From Bog-105 sp965277855 (GTDB lineage: Bacteria; Acidobacteriota; Terriglobia; Bryobacterales; Bryobacteraceae): 64,000 nt of DNA. Positions within the stretch are counted from its first letter, which is position 1; the number at the start of each line of letters is the position of its first letter. The DNA lies in assembly GCA_965277855.1 (NCBI GenBank), contig OZ255847.1, forward strand, positions 2,418,001-2,482,000, given 5' to 3'. Of the stretch, positions 17,301 through 25,893 are shown one piece after another. The notes beneath the pieces were generated by a model. That model searched no databases. It saw only the letters and a program-made list of their open reading frames with translations, and had not been told where the DNA came from. A program made the translations under genes and the position numbers.

Positions 17301-18611
17301 ATGCCAACCGAAGCCTCTACCTCGGAGCTGATTCATGAGTGGGCACATCTACAGCTCAAGGAGCGGCTCCGAGCCTTCGAGAGCCTGCCACGAGGGCAAA
17401 TGGACAACCTGTTCCTCGCTCTCAGCAGCGGGGATCAGCTAGAGTTAATCGACCATTTACCGGACAACGAGAAACGCATCTGGCTGCGTCTCCTTGCGCC
17501 CGACGACGCTGCCGATCTGATTCAACTCGCGCCGGAAGAAGAGCACGCCGTTCTGCTGGCGGAGTTGGACGAAACGGGGCGCAGTGAAGTCAACGCTCTC
17601 CTGAAATACAAAGAGGACGTAGCCGGCGGCGTGATGAGCCCCCGCTTTGCCCGCGTCCGCCCGGAGATGACGGTCGATGAAGCGATCGTCTACCTGAGGC
17701 GGCAAGGTTCGCACGTGGACGTTTTCTACTATGCCTACGTCCTCGACGAGGCACAACATCTGCTCGGAGTACTCAGTTTTCGCGAACTATTTGCCGCCGA
17801 AGGCGCGAAGCTGGTGCGTGATGTCATGCGGACGAAATTTTCCGTCGCTTCCGAAGACATGGATCAGGAAGCGCTGGCGCGATTATTCCGCAAGCTGCGC
17901 ATACTGGCGATTCCGGTGGTCGATCACGAGGGACGCATGAAGGGCATTGTCACGGTGGACGACATCGTGGACGTGGTCGAAGAGGAGGCCAGCGAAGACA
18001 TTCAAAAAGTAGGCGGAATGGAAGCTCTCGACGCTCCCTATATGCGGATCGGCTTCTGGGACATGGTGCGCAAACGCGGCGGCTGGCTGCTGATTCTATT
18101 CGTGGGCGAGATGCTAACCGCCACCGCCATGGGGCAGTTCGAAAATGAGATCGCGAAAGCCGTGGTGCTGGCGCTGTTCGTCCCGCTCATCATCAGCAGC
18201 GGCGGAAACTCGGGTTCGCAAGCCACTACTTTGATCATTCGAGCGATGGCGCTGGGCGAAGTTCGCTTGCGTGACTGGTGGAAAATCGTGATGCGCGAGT
18301 TACCGACCGGATTCGTATTAGGGTCGATGCTGGCGGTCGTCGGCCTCGCGCGCATTCTGCTTTGGCAATCCATCTGGCATCCCTACGGAACGCACTATCT
18401 GCTCGTGGCGTTTACCGTCGCGTTCAGCTTGGTCGGAGTGGTTCTGTTTGGCACGCTCGCCGGCGCCATGCTTCCGTTTGTCCTCCGGACCGTGGGACTC
18501 GATCCGGCAAGCGCGTCAGCTCCCTTCGTTGCCACTCTTGTCGACGTCAGCGGGCTGATCATTTATTTCACCATCGCCAAAGTGCTGCTAAGCGGAACGC
18601 TGCTGAAGTAG
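17301..18611 (+). CDS. mgtE: MgtE-type magnesium transporter
   Basis: A 436-aa inner-membrane Mg2+ channel. An N-terminal superhelical MgtE_N domain (LKERLRAFESLPRGQMDNLF ... LLKYKEDVAGGVMSPRF, about 15-120) is followed by two CBS domains (about 125-250, VRDVMRTKFSVASEDMD, MKGIVTVDDIVDVVEEE). A connecting helix and five transmembrane helices come next, with the signature SSGGNSGSQATTLIIRAMALGE and an Asp-bearing helix near the C-terminus (ATLVDVSGLIIYF). The N and CBS domains act as the Mg2+ gate. It lies 42 bp after fdhA; no M-box leader fits in that gap. Confidence 0.92.
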   Translation: MPTEASTSELIHEWAHLQLKERLRAFESLPRGQMDNLFLALSSGDQLELIDHLPDNEKRIWLRLLAPDDAADLIQLAPEEEHAVLLAELDETGRSEVNALLKYKEDVAGGVMSPRFARVRPEMTVDEAIVYLRRQGSHVDVFYYAYVLDEAQHLLGVLSFRELFAAEGAKLVRDVMRTKFSVASEDMDQEALARLFRKLRILAIPVVDHEGRMKGIVTVDDIVDVVEEEASEDIQKVGGMEALDAPYMRIGFWDMVRKRGGWLLILFVGEMLTATAMGQFENEIAKAVVLALFVPLIISSGGNSGSQATTLIIRAMALGEVRLRDWWKIVMRELPTGFVLGSMLAVVGLARILLWQSIWHPYGTHYLLVAFTVAFSLVGVVLFGTLAGAMLPFVLRTVGLDPASASAPFVATLVDVSGLIIYFTIAKVLLSGTLLK

Positions 18612-18713
18612 GAATCTGAGCAGCAACGGACAGAAAACCTGCATAAGGGCCTGGATTGAGCCGTTGGGGGTCGTCACACCGAAAGTCAGAAAACGTGCAC
18701 CGCAAAATTTAGA

Positions 18714-19022
18714 CTACTGGTTGGAAGTAGCTTCGAGGACGGCGGTCATCAGACCCGGGAATCGGCTTTCCAGATCGTCGAACCGGAGATTATTCAGGTG
18801 AACGTTTCCGGCCACGTCCACCCGGAGCAAGCCCGCGGCGATCATGGTCTTGAAGTGATGCGACATGCTTGATTTGGGACGGCCCAGGCAAAGGGCGCTA
18901 CACGGGAGATCGCGTTCGGCAGCCAGCATACGAACCAGCTTGAGTCGTACCGGATCGCTGAGCGCGTGAAGCACCCTCTCCAATCGTAGATTCTGCACAT
19001 CGGGATGTGTAACGACCTTCAT
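18714..19022 (-). CDS. ArsR-type winged-helix repressor
   Basis: A 102-aa regulator. The HTH core is LHALSDPVRLKLVRMLAAER, then the recognition helix KSSMSHHFKTMIAAGLL and the wing RVDVAGNVHLNNLRFDDLE. Two Cys (PCSALC) lie just before the recognition helix, where they could sense thiol-reactive or redox-active compounds; a metal site cannot be assigned. It is divergent from the MDR oxidoreductase operon (143-bp gap), so it is the likely repressor of that operon. The local inverted repeat at 19055-19076 is a possible operator. Confidence 0.85.
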   Translation of the reverse strand: MKVVTHPDVQNLRLERVLHALSDPVRLKLVRMLAAERDLPCSALCLGRPKSSMSHHFKTMIAAGLLRVDVAGNVHLNNLRFDDLESRFPGLMTAVLEATSNQ

Positions 19023-19054
19023 CTTTTGACATCGTAGCCGGATCTGCGTAGTGT

Positions 19055-19076
19055 TACTCTCAAAGTTGTTCGAGTA
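19055..19076. promoter_or_regulatory. Inverted repeat between ArsR gene and its target operon
   Basis: TACTC-(12 nt)-GAGTA lies in the divergent 143-bp intergenic region, and a further GAGGTACTC follows at 19098-19106. The position suits an ArsR-family operator controlling both directions. The arms are short and could arise by chance. Confidence 0.25.
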
Positions 19077-19164
19077 TTGTCAAACTGCTTGATACGCGAG
19101 GTACTCATCTGTCTTTCCAGAACGGCATCAAGCACTGGCAGCAGACCGAATCGAGGGATGGGCA

Positions 19165-20178
19165 ATGAGAGCTTGGGAATTGGTTGGTTTCGGCATAGAG
19201 AACCTCCGCTTGGTGGACAGAGACACTCCTGCACCAGGTGACAAGGAGATTTTGGTGCAGGTCGGCGCGGTGTCGCTAAACGCCCGGGACAGGCTTCTGG
19301 TGGAGGGGACATATAACCCCGACCTCAGCTTTCCCGTGGTGCAAGGAAGCGATGCTGTGGGTACCGTCGTTGCCATCGGGAAAGATGTCACGCGAGTCCA
19401 GTGTGGCGACCGGATCTTAACGAACTTTGCAACGCGATGGCTGGAGGGTGCCCCGCAGACGGAAGAGTCGAAGTACACGCTGGGAAGTTTTACATCCGGA
19501 GTGCTGGCGGAACAGATTGTAATCGATGAGGAGATTGCCGTGCAGGCTCCGGCATATCTGACCGATATTGAGGCGGCGACCCTGCCGTGTGCCGCAGTGA
19601 CCGCTTGGTATGCCGTTGCGGAGAAGGCAAAGATTTCGGCCGGGCAGCTGGTGCTGGTGCAGGGAACCGGCGGGGTGTCGCTGTTTGCGCTACAGATCGC
19701 AGCCGCCTTGGGAGCCGAGGTGATCGTAACCTCCAGCAGCGACGCAAAGATCGAACGCGTCAAGCAGATGGGGGCGGCGCATGGAATCAACTACTCGCAA
19801 CGGCCGGATTGGGAACAAGCTTTCCTGAGTCTCACGTCGGGTAAGGGCGCCGATCTGATCGTGGAGGTGGCCGGAGGTGAGAACCTCGGTCGTTCCTTGC
19901 AGGCCGCCAAGATCGGCGGCCATATCGCTTTGATTGGCTTTCTGAATGGCGTGACCTCCGAAATCCCAGTGTTTCCCTTTGTCGTGAAACAGTTGACCAT
20001 GAGCGGTAGCAGCGTAGGGCCGAGAGCGGCTTTTGAAGAGATGCTCCGCTCCTTTGTGAAGTGGCAGCTTCATCCGGTGGTCGACGCTGTCTACAGCTTT
20101 GCAGAAACGCGGGCCGCCTACGACCACCTTTACCGCGGCGCCTTCGGCAAGATCGTCATCGACCTCAAGCGTCGCTAA
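19165..20178 (+). CDS. MDR-family NAD(P)-dependent oxidoreductase (QOR-like)
   Basis: A 337-aa medium-chain dehydrogenase/reductase. A GroES-like N-domain (1-150) has VVQGSDAVGTVVAIGKDV, followed by a Rossmann domain with LVQGTGGVSLFALQIAAALGA. The structural-zinc Cys cluster is absent, and the usual catalytic Cys position holds Asp (LNARDRLL). It is therefore likely zinc-independent and quinone-oxidoreductase-like rather than an alcohol dehydrogenase. It is the first gene of a three-gene operon under the divergent ArsR regulator. Probable role: NAD(P)H-dependent reduction of quinones or reactive enones. Confidence 0.85.
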   Translation: MRAWELVGFGIENLRLVDRDTPAPGDKEILVQVGAVSLNARDRLLVEGTYNPDLSFPVVQGSDAVGTVVAIGKDVTRVQCGDRILTNFATRWLEGAPQTEESKYTLGSFTSGVLAEQIVIDEEIAVQAPAYLTDIEAATLPCAAVTAWYAVAEKAKISAGQLVLVQGTGGVSLFALQIAAALGAEVIVTSSSDAKIERVKQMGAAHGINYSQRPDWEQAFLSLTSGKGADLIVEVAGGENLGRSLQAAKIGGHIALIGFLNGVTSEIPVFPFVVKQLTMSGSSVGPRAAFEEMLRSFVKWQLHPVVDAVYSFAETRAAYDHLYRGAFGKIVIDLKRR

Positions 20179-20249
20179 CGGGCACGCCCCGCCCTCTCGT
20201 GGGGGCGGCCAATTGCATCCGCAGTAAACCTTACAGCAAGGAGACAGCT

Positions 20250-20696
20250 ATGGCAACGGTCTACGGCAGCACCATCGTGAATGCAGACCCGGAGAAGGTA
20301 TGGGAATTGGTGAGGGACTTCAATGCACTTCCGAAGTGGTTCCCCTTTATTGCCTCCAGTCGGCTCAGAGAGGGCGACGCTCCGGACAAGGTGGGCGCGG
20401 AAAGAACTCTGCAAGCGCGCAATGGCGGGATTGTTCGGGAGCGACTGCTCGAACTTTCCGACACGGAGATGCGGCTTACGTTTCTGACCTTTGCCGGGGC
20501 CGATCTCACCTTGAACTATCACGGCCACATGAGGGTTCGGCGCATTAGTCGCGGAGGCGGGTCATTTTTCGAGTTCTATGGTGTATTCGACGCGGCGGAC
20601 GGCGAAATAGAAAAGGCGAGCCGCTGGCTTCAGGACGCCATCTTTGAACCGGTCTTCACGCAGTTTGAAGCCCTATTTGGGCGCAAAGCAGGATGA
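20250..20696 (+). CDS. SRPBCC-family (polyketide cyclase-like) protein
   Basis: A 148-aa START/Bet v1-like hydrophobic-ligand-binding protein: MATVYGSTIVNADPEKVWEL at the start, ALPKWFPFIASSRLREGDAP, and a C-terminal amphipathic helix (WLQDAIFEPVFTQFEALF). ATG 20250 is preceded by AAGGAGAC, which sets the start; the open frame upstream is chance. It lies 71 bp after the MDR gene and 47 bp before the NmrA-like gene, all on one strand. It likely binds or processes a small aromatic or lipid substrate of its neighbours. That is inference from context. Confidence 0.85.
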   Translation: MATVYGSTIVNADPEKVWELVRDFNALPKWFPFIASSRLREGDAPDKVGAERTLQARNGGIVRERLLELSDTEMRLTFLTFAGADLTLNYHGHMRVRRISRGGGSFFEFYGVFDAADGEIEKASRWLQDAIFEPVFTQFEALFGRKAG

Positions 20697-20743
20697 CCGT
20701 TGCTCTCTGACCATAGAACCGACATCGGAGGAGAAAGCGATTT

Positions 20744-21706
20744 ATGAACTCGACGCCGGAAGGCAGCCGAACCGTCGGACGTATAAATCCGCAGCGAAGT
20801 GCAATGCCTGTTCTGGGCGCCGGTGAACTCGGCATGGCAGTTCTTCGAGGCTTAGCGCGGCGCTCGATAGTCTCTCCCGCGCTCAGATATACTGTCCTGC
20901 TTCGTCCCGAAGCCGATCGTTCCGCAGACCCGCGCAAGCAAAAGGAGCTCGCCGAGCTGCGTTCGCTCGGCGTCAACTTTGTATTCAGCGATCTAGCCAC
21001 TAAATCGGAATCCTCTCTAGCCAACATCTTCGGGCGATTTGAGACAGTGATCGGGTGCACGGGCTTCGTGGCGGGGCGCAGCATCCAGCTCAAACTTGTC
21101 CGTGCCGTGCTTGCCGGAGGAGTTGAACGATACGTACCGTGGCAATTTGGCGTTGATTACGATGCCATCGGCAGAGGAAGTGCCCAGGACCTTTTCGACG
21201 AGCAGCTGGAGGTGCGCGACCTACTGCGCTCTCAGCCACGCACGGAGTGGATTATCATCTCGACCGGCATGTTCACGAGCTTCCTGTTTGAGCCCTCCCT
21301 CGGGGTAGTCGACCTCCCCAACAATACTGTGCGCGGGCTCGGAAGTTGGGAAACCGCTGTCACGGTGACGACGCCAGATGATATCGGCACGTTGACCGCG
21401 GAGATTCTCTTTGCGGAACCCCGCATCGCGAGACAGGTCGTGTACACAGCCGGAGACACGATCACCTACGGCCAGCTGGCGGACACCTTGGATCTGGTTC
21501 TCGACCGAAAGATGCGTCGTGTGGTGTGGAGCGTAGCGATGCTCAAAGATCAGCTGGCCCAAGACCCTGGCAACGCGATCAGGAAATACCGGCTGGTGTT
21601 CGCGGAAGGCAAAGGGGTGGCGTGGGCGGTGGGCCGCACGTTTAACGCCGAGCGCGGCATGCAGCTTGTGGGAATTGAGCGATGGGCTCGGGAAAACTTA
21701 AGCTGA
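20744..21706 (+). CDS. NmrA-like / aromatic alcohol reductase-like protein
   Basis: A 320-aa atypical SDR. The Rossmann motif VLGAGELGMAVLRGLAR is followed by TVIGCTGFVAGRSIQLKLV, YVPWQFGVDYDAIG, WIIISTGMFTSFLFEPS and TPDDIGTLTAEILF, matching isoflavone-reductase/NmrA proteins that reduce phenolic substrates or sense NADP. ATG 20744 follows GGAGGAGAAAG. It ends the ArsR-controlled operon. Together with the MDR and SRPBCC proteins it suggests handling of an aromatic or quinone compound. The substrate is unknown. Confidence 0.85.
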   Translation: MNSTPEGSRTVGRINPQRSAMPVLGAGELGMAVLRGLARRSIVSPALRYTVLLRPEADRSADPRKQKELAELRSLGVNFVFSDLATKSESSLANIFGRFETVIGCTGFVAGRSIQLKLVRAVLAGGVERYVPWQFGVDYDAIGRGSAQDLFDEQLEVRDLLRSQPRTEWIIISTGMFTSFLFEPSLGVVDLPNNTVRGLGSWETAVTVTTPDDIGTLTAEILFAEPRIARQVVYTAGDTITYGQLADTLDLVLDRKMRRVVWSVAMLKDQLAQDPGNAIRKYRLVFAEGKGVAWAVGRTFNAERGMQLVGIERWARENLS

Positions 21707-21981
21707 ACGATGGAAGTTCTACCTCGCCCTCCTGTTCCTATCTCCTCAAGCGAAACCAGCGGGGGTACAATCTTCGATTTATCCAACAAAACGCTATCGC
21801 GAGGGCCAAGAGGACCAGCTCAACGGGCTCGGGCTCGTCGTCAAACACGTTGTGCTGTAGAACACGATTTACTGTTCCGTTGCTACTCAGACCCCCAGGT
21901 AACAGGGACCTTACAAAACTCTATTTTTCATTGTTTACTTTCGCGTAAACGGAGAGCGAAGCGCAATCGTCTTAGTTTCAG

Positions 21982-22332
21982 ATGACAGGCAAATGGGTTG
22001 CCGGATTTATAGTAGTGGCCGCCGCCTCTTTGTGCGCCCATTCGCCGGCTAACCCTTTAAGCACTGGCGCTCCTCTCGTCGCGCAACTCACGCTTGTGCA
22101 GCCTGCGCCTTCGTACACCGCAGACGGGAGTTGGAACCTGGCTGGAGGATCTACGTGTCTGCTCAGGGCACGACGTCGGCACCAGATCGATACCAGTTCA
22201 GCGCCCCTGTGGCGCTCGGCGAGCGGCCTCTACATGGCAAGCCGGCCGGTCGTACCGTTGGTTCGCCAGGAACGATCTCGCACGATCGAAGATTTTCATT
22301 CCGGCCGCTCCCCGCCGCCATCTCTCTCATAG
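21982..22332 (+). CDS. Possible small secreted protein, start only convincing
   Basis: An ATG-started frame with a clear signal peptide, MTGKWVAGFIVVAAASLCAH. After about residue 60 the composition becomes Arg-rich and unlike protein, and a plausible continuation may lie in a shifted frame. No ribosome-binding site stands out. The surrounding 700 bases between the NmrA-like gene and the coiled-coil gene hold nothing else I can support. It may be a decayed secreted protein. Confidence 0.25.
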   Translation: MTGKWVAGFIVVAAASLCAHSPANPLSTGAPLVAQLTLVQPAPSYTADGSWNLAGGSTCLLRARRRHQIDTSSAPLWRSASGLYMASRPVVPLVRQERSRTIEDFHSGRSPPPSLS

Positions 22333-22412
22333 CTACTACCTGCATGTGTCGAACGGCCGCTTCGCCTCGTTGTGAGGAGCGGCACTTGAGCGATTGATCA
22401 AGGAGTAATTTT

Positions 22413-22709
22413 ATGTTGAAGAGCATCGACCCGAAAACGCGTCGGGTGCCGAAAATACATCAAGTGGTGGAGTTCAGGCGTAGGGAAGAGTTGCGCGAGG
22501 AGCCCGCGTTCAGCATTCTGCGAACGAACCAGGAATCTTTAAAGACCCTTTTGGCGACTCTGCGAGCCGAAATGGATGGCCTAACCCTGAAGCTGGCTCG
22601 TGAACGCGGCAAAGAGAGCGAGTCAGCTGAGCGCGCGGAGCAGACTGCGCATGCGATCCAAAGACTCGAATGGGCTCTGCAACGCGAAGACGAGCCTTCC
22701 GCCAGTTAA
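22413..22709 (+). CDS. Small coiled-coil hypothetical protein
   Basis: A 98-aa charged, helical protein. An N-terminal basic part (MLKSIDPKTRRVPKIHQVVEF) is followed by a likely coiled coil (LKTLLATLRAEMDGLTLKLA ... AEQTAHAIQRLEWALQRE). ATG 22413 follows AAGGAG with 8-nt spacing, and a terminator hairpin begins 3 bp after the gene, so this is a well-delimited monocistronic unit. It has no Cys or membrane segments. No family recognised. Confidence 0.65.
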   Translation: MLKSIDPKTRRVPKIHQVVEFRRREELREEPAFSILRTNQESLKTLLATLRAEMDGLTLKLARERGKESESAERAEQTAHAIQRLEWALQREDEPSAS

Positions 22710-22711
22710 GA

Positions 22712-22740
22712 GAAAGGGCCGACTGACAATCGGCCCTTTC
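22712..22740 (+). terminator. Hairpin terminator after coiled-coil gene
   Basis: A perfect 11-bp stem GAAAGGGCCGA / TCGGCCCTTTC with a 7-nt loop starts right after the stop codon and is followed by GCATTTCC. The T-run is poor but the stem is strong. It also separates the convergent lectin gene. Confidence 0.7.
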
Positions 22741-22769
22741 GCATTTCCTACATTTCCACGCCCAACCTG

Positions 22770-24131
22770 CTACGAGGTCGGCACAAAACTCCAATCCTGA
22801 TTCTTGTTGCCATTGCAGCTCCACTGCTGCATCAGCGCCCCATCCAGGCGTGAGATGCGGCTCACGTCTAAACACAAGCCACTGTTCTTTGGCCGGATGG
22901 TGTAATGCCCCTCATTCGTAGGAAGGACATTAAAGATCTGATTTGATCCACCCCAGTAAGGCCACTGCTGTAGGAGAATTCCATCGGTCACCTTCGCTGG
23001 ACCGCCCACGATGTCGAGAGCTAGACCGCTGTTTCGCACATTGATTCGGTAACCCCCAGAAACCGGCAAGAATTGAAACTCCTGATTCGTGCCGCCGACG
23101 CAAGTCCATTGCTGGGCGAGAACACCGGGCCGAACGGCTGCCGGACCGCCCGAAATATCGAGACATTTCCCGCTGTTTTCAGAAATAATGTTGACCCAGC
23201 CAGTCGGTATCCCGGGTGCAGGCGGGGGTGTGGAACCAGGAGCACGCGCCTGCCCGGAATTAGGATCGACCATAAGACTCGATTCATCCACCGCTTCAAA
23301 ATCCGCACCCACCACGCGGGTCATCTGGTGCATCTCATCATCATTCCAACGGGTATCGCCCACACCCGCAATGTGCCAGGAGGCGCCGTTGTCCGCCAGC
23401 ATGATGCCGTAAGTCTTCATAGCCTGCAGAATGACCTGCACATGCGCCGGGAAACTGCTGATATCGAAATCGGCTTTCAGACGAAAGCGCTGGCCGAATT
23501 GCGGATATTGGCTTCCTGTAAGAGCGGAAGCCTCGTGCCGCGCGGGCCACATCCAGCTGTTGCGAGTCTGCGGCGCGGTGAAGCGGATCGCGTGGTCAAT
23601 GTGCCCGGCTATTACCTCGTCATAGCGAACTAGTCCGGGAAGAATCGGTAGACCCGCGGCGTCAGCCGACGTGTAGCCGTTGGGGATCAGTTGATTGGAT
23701 GTGAGCGGGAAGATCGCGCCCGAGCCCGCCAGCCAGCTCCCATCCGATTGCCTTACCAGATCGAACAACTCATACAGAATGCAGTTGGTCGTGTCGACAA
23801 TAATCGAGTGACCATCCGAAGCATTCTCAATGGCTACATTTGTCGGGATAGGATACGGGCCTGGATTGCTGATATAGCGCATGGTGACCGGCACTTTCGG
23901 CTGGCTTCCCGGCACCAGGTTATAGAAGAAACCGCCGCCTGCCCCGTAGTCCGGATGCAGCGGATTGCTGGTTCCGATCGTACCGACTAAGGTGTCAGAG
24001 TTGGCAGCAACCGGCAGGGAATCGATGCGGGTGTTCCAAACGTTGTCGCTTGGAAATACAGGACAGCCTCCCAAGGTTGGACTTTGTGCAAAAAGCCAGG
24101 CGGGGGAGGCGGAAAGCAGGGAGAGGAACAA
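22770..24131 (-). CDS. Secreted protein with C-terminal ricin-type beta-trefoil lectin
   Basis: A 453-aa exported protein with signal peptide FLSLLSASPAWLFAQ. The N-terminal domain of about 290 residues (starting CPVFPSDNVWNTRIDSLPV, with ADNGASWHIAGVGDTRWNDD) is shared by many secreted bacterial proteins of unknown function. After a Pro-rich linker (GSTPPPAPGIPTG) come three repeats: NSGKCLDISGG...QQWTC, NSGLALDIVGG...QQWPY and NSGLCLDVSRI...QQWSC. This is a complete R-type trefoil with QxW-like motifs that bind galactose or other glycans. Presumably it targets plant or microbial polysaccharide. It is convergent with the coiled-coil gene. Confidence 0.85.
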   Translation of the reverse strand: MFLSLLSASPAWLFAQSPTLGGCPVFPSDNVWNTRIDSLPVAANSDTLVGTIGTSNPLHPDYGAGGGFFYNLVPGSQPKVPVTMRYISNPGPYPIPTNVAIENASDGHSIIVDTTNCILYELFDLVRQSDGSWLAGSGAIFPLTSNQLIPNGYTSADAAGLPILPGLVRYDEVIAGHIDHAIRFTAPQTRNSWMWPARHEASALTGSQYPQFGQRFRLKADFDISSFPAHVQVILQAMKTYGIMLADNGASWHIAGVGDTRWNDDEMHQMTRVVGADFEAVDESSLMVDPNSGQARAPGSTPPPAPGIPTGWVNIISENSGKCLDISGGPAAVRPGVLAQQWTCVGGTNQEFQFLPVSGGYRINVRNSGLALDIVGGPAKVTDGILLQQWPYWGGSNQIFNVLPTNEGHYTIRPKNSGLCLDVSRISRLDGALMQQWSCNGNKNQDWSFVPTS

Positions 24132-24705
24132 TAAGCGTCGAATGGGAGACTCCAGCTAGTGATATCGAGCCCGCCAGACTTCGCAAAAGCGAAGCCAACA
24201 GGCCCAAGCGGTAGAATCGCTCTAGCGAATAGTACCATTAGACCAATTTATAGACAATCTCCATTTTCATGGAAAAATTTACGAAGGAAATGCGATCGCG
24301 TGTTACCGCGACCACCTATATACCATGTCTTTAGTATCAATACTATGAATCAACGAGGAAAGAAGTACCGTTAGCACTCCCTACACCATCAAAACGTGCG
24401 CGCGTCAGCAGCACTGTTACAGAAAAGAAACATAAGTGATACTAAGCGCCTTTCGCGTTTCTTTCCATTCGGAAAATACCCGCTTTTTAGGCATTTCGGA
24501 GCAACTTTCCGCTTGACGTCCTGCTCGTCCTGCAGTACTTTCTTAATCGCCTGGAGGATTTCTCTGATCGCCTTCCGTCATCCGTTCCGGGGTGCACTCA
24601 ATGAGCGCGCATAGCTGTTTCTGCTGTCTTGTTTGGAAGATACGCGCAGAGCGAGGCATTCAAGGCGATTGTCGTTGGCCACGTACAGAGAAGGGCGGGG
24701 TAACG
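24132..24705. other. Intergenic region, 574 bp
   Basis: Divergent region between the lectin gene and the secreted protein at 24706. It is lower in GC than its surroundings in the middle (24240-24420). No ORF with a start signal or family resemblance is seen on either strand. It presumably holds both promoters. Confidence 0.45.
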
Positions 24706-25431
24706 ATGATCTCCAAATTCCTTCGACACCTGCTCCTCTACACGACTTGCACAATGTTCGGGATTATTGGAGCTGTGCACGCTCAGCAGACCAGTGAGAA
24801 ACTCGCTAGCGCAAAGGATGATGTAGAGCAGATTAACGATGCGGTGTTGATCTCCAATGTTGCCGTTGCCAGCAAAACTGTGGAGTGCGGGCTGTTTATC
24901 AAGCCTCCTATAGTTATTCAGCCTGTTACCCCCTTTGAGGCTGGCCCCGATTGGCTTCGGCAGATGACCATCTCCCTCGTCAACCGGACGAACAAAACCA
25001 TCGTGTTCGGCGAAATACATCTGCACTTCCTGGATACCGGAGACTGCCGGTCTGTCCCTTGCGTCGGGGCAGAGCTTACACCCGGGCAAATGCCTGCGAT
25101 CGACGCCTATGAGGGAAGAACCGGTCGACCCCTCAGGCCCGAGCATCCCGCAAGACAACCGCTTGATTGGGGGCCTGAGCAAACGATTGTGGTTCATGTG
25201 AGTGATTCCATGGAGGAGATTGAGCGCAATCTGGCCGACTTTATGCCGGTGACAGACGTAACCAAAATAAAGGTATATCGTGGCGTTTTTTTCTTTGCTG
25301 ACGGAATGAGATGGACTCTCGGAAGGTATTCTGTTCCAGATCCGGAGCGCCACGGGAAGTTCAAAGAGCTTCCTGCCGATTACTTTCCAGGAAGAAGGGG
25401 GAACAACTGGCCCCCGGGATACAGGCAGTAA
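24706..25431 (+). CDS. Exported hypothetical protein
   Basis: A 241-aa protein with an N-terminal signal peptide (MISKFLRHLLLYTTCTMFGI ... VHAQ). The mature part looks like a beta-rich domain: VECGLFIKPPIVIQPVTPFE, LVNRTNKTIVFGEIHLHFLDTG, then an Asp/Glu-rich region, IKVYRGVFFFADGMRWTLG and the end GRRGNNWPPGYRQ. I do not recognise a named family. ATG 24706 gives a normal signal sequence; the longer upstream frame does not. The first 20-30 bases downstream keep a second frame open into a Cys-rich stretch, so the 3' end may be frameshifted. Confidence 0.65.
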   Translation: MISKFLRHLLLYTTCTMFGIIGAVHAQQTSEKLASAKDDVEQINDAVLISNVAVASKTVECGLFIKPPIVIQPVTPFEAGPDWLRQMTISLVNRTNKTIVFGEIHLHFLDTGDCRSVPCVGAELTPGQMPAIDAYEGRTGRPLRPEHPARQPLDWGPEQTIVVHVSDSMEEIERNLADFMPVTDVTKIKVYRGVFFFADGMRWTLGRYSVPDPERHGKFKELPADYFPGRRGNNWPPGYRQ

Positions 25432-25615
25432 GGAACTTGGCCGTCATGAAGTCGAGTTGGACGGACGGCTACAGCGAAGGAGCGGGGATTCAGGTTTTGG
25501 ATCGTATGTATGCGAACTCCGGCTCACCATTGCCTGCAATGCGGGAGCACGCTGCAATGATCTGATTTGCCTTTCGAACAATACTTTTGGTTACTGCCGT
25601 CCTGCCGGGCAATAA
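25424..25615 (+). pseudogene. Cys-rich reading frame after exported protein
   Basis: A frame overlapping the end of the previous gene in a different phase. It runs to a TAA at 25613-25615 and encodes SYVCELRLTIACNAGARCND followed by LICLSNNTFGYC. The six closely spaced Cys look like a real secreted, disulfide-rich tail rather than chance. There is no start codon of its own in good context, so it is either the frameshifted C-terminus of the 24706 gene or a fragment of a lost gene. Confidence 0.25.
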
Positions 25616-25893
25616 TGCGGCGCATATTCTGATTGTTACAACGGCAACTGCAGTAGTGGCACTGCCGGGAACAGATTTCGTTATGCCGCGCCCGTTTATT
25701 TGTCAAACGGCAAACGGACCCGCTCCTTCGATGTCTTTTTCGATCTTGGTGAGGTGGTGTCCAAGTAACAAGGTACTTGACTAACAAGTCCCAGATCGTT
25801 GACGCGAATGCCGGCCGACTGAATTCGCTGGATGGTGAAAAATTCAGAACGAGTATAGTTTTTGCAGGAATCGTTCTCATGGTTGTTCCTGAT

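Noticed and set aside
24430..24600. Minus-strand amphipathic-looking peptide (IREILQAIKKVLQDEQDVKR) in the 574-bp gap
   Set aside because: The frame follows a stop codon and has no start codon or ribosome site; likely chance.
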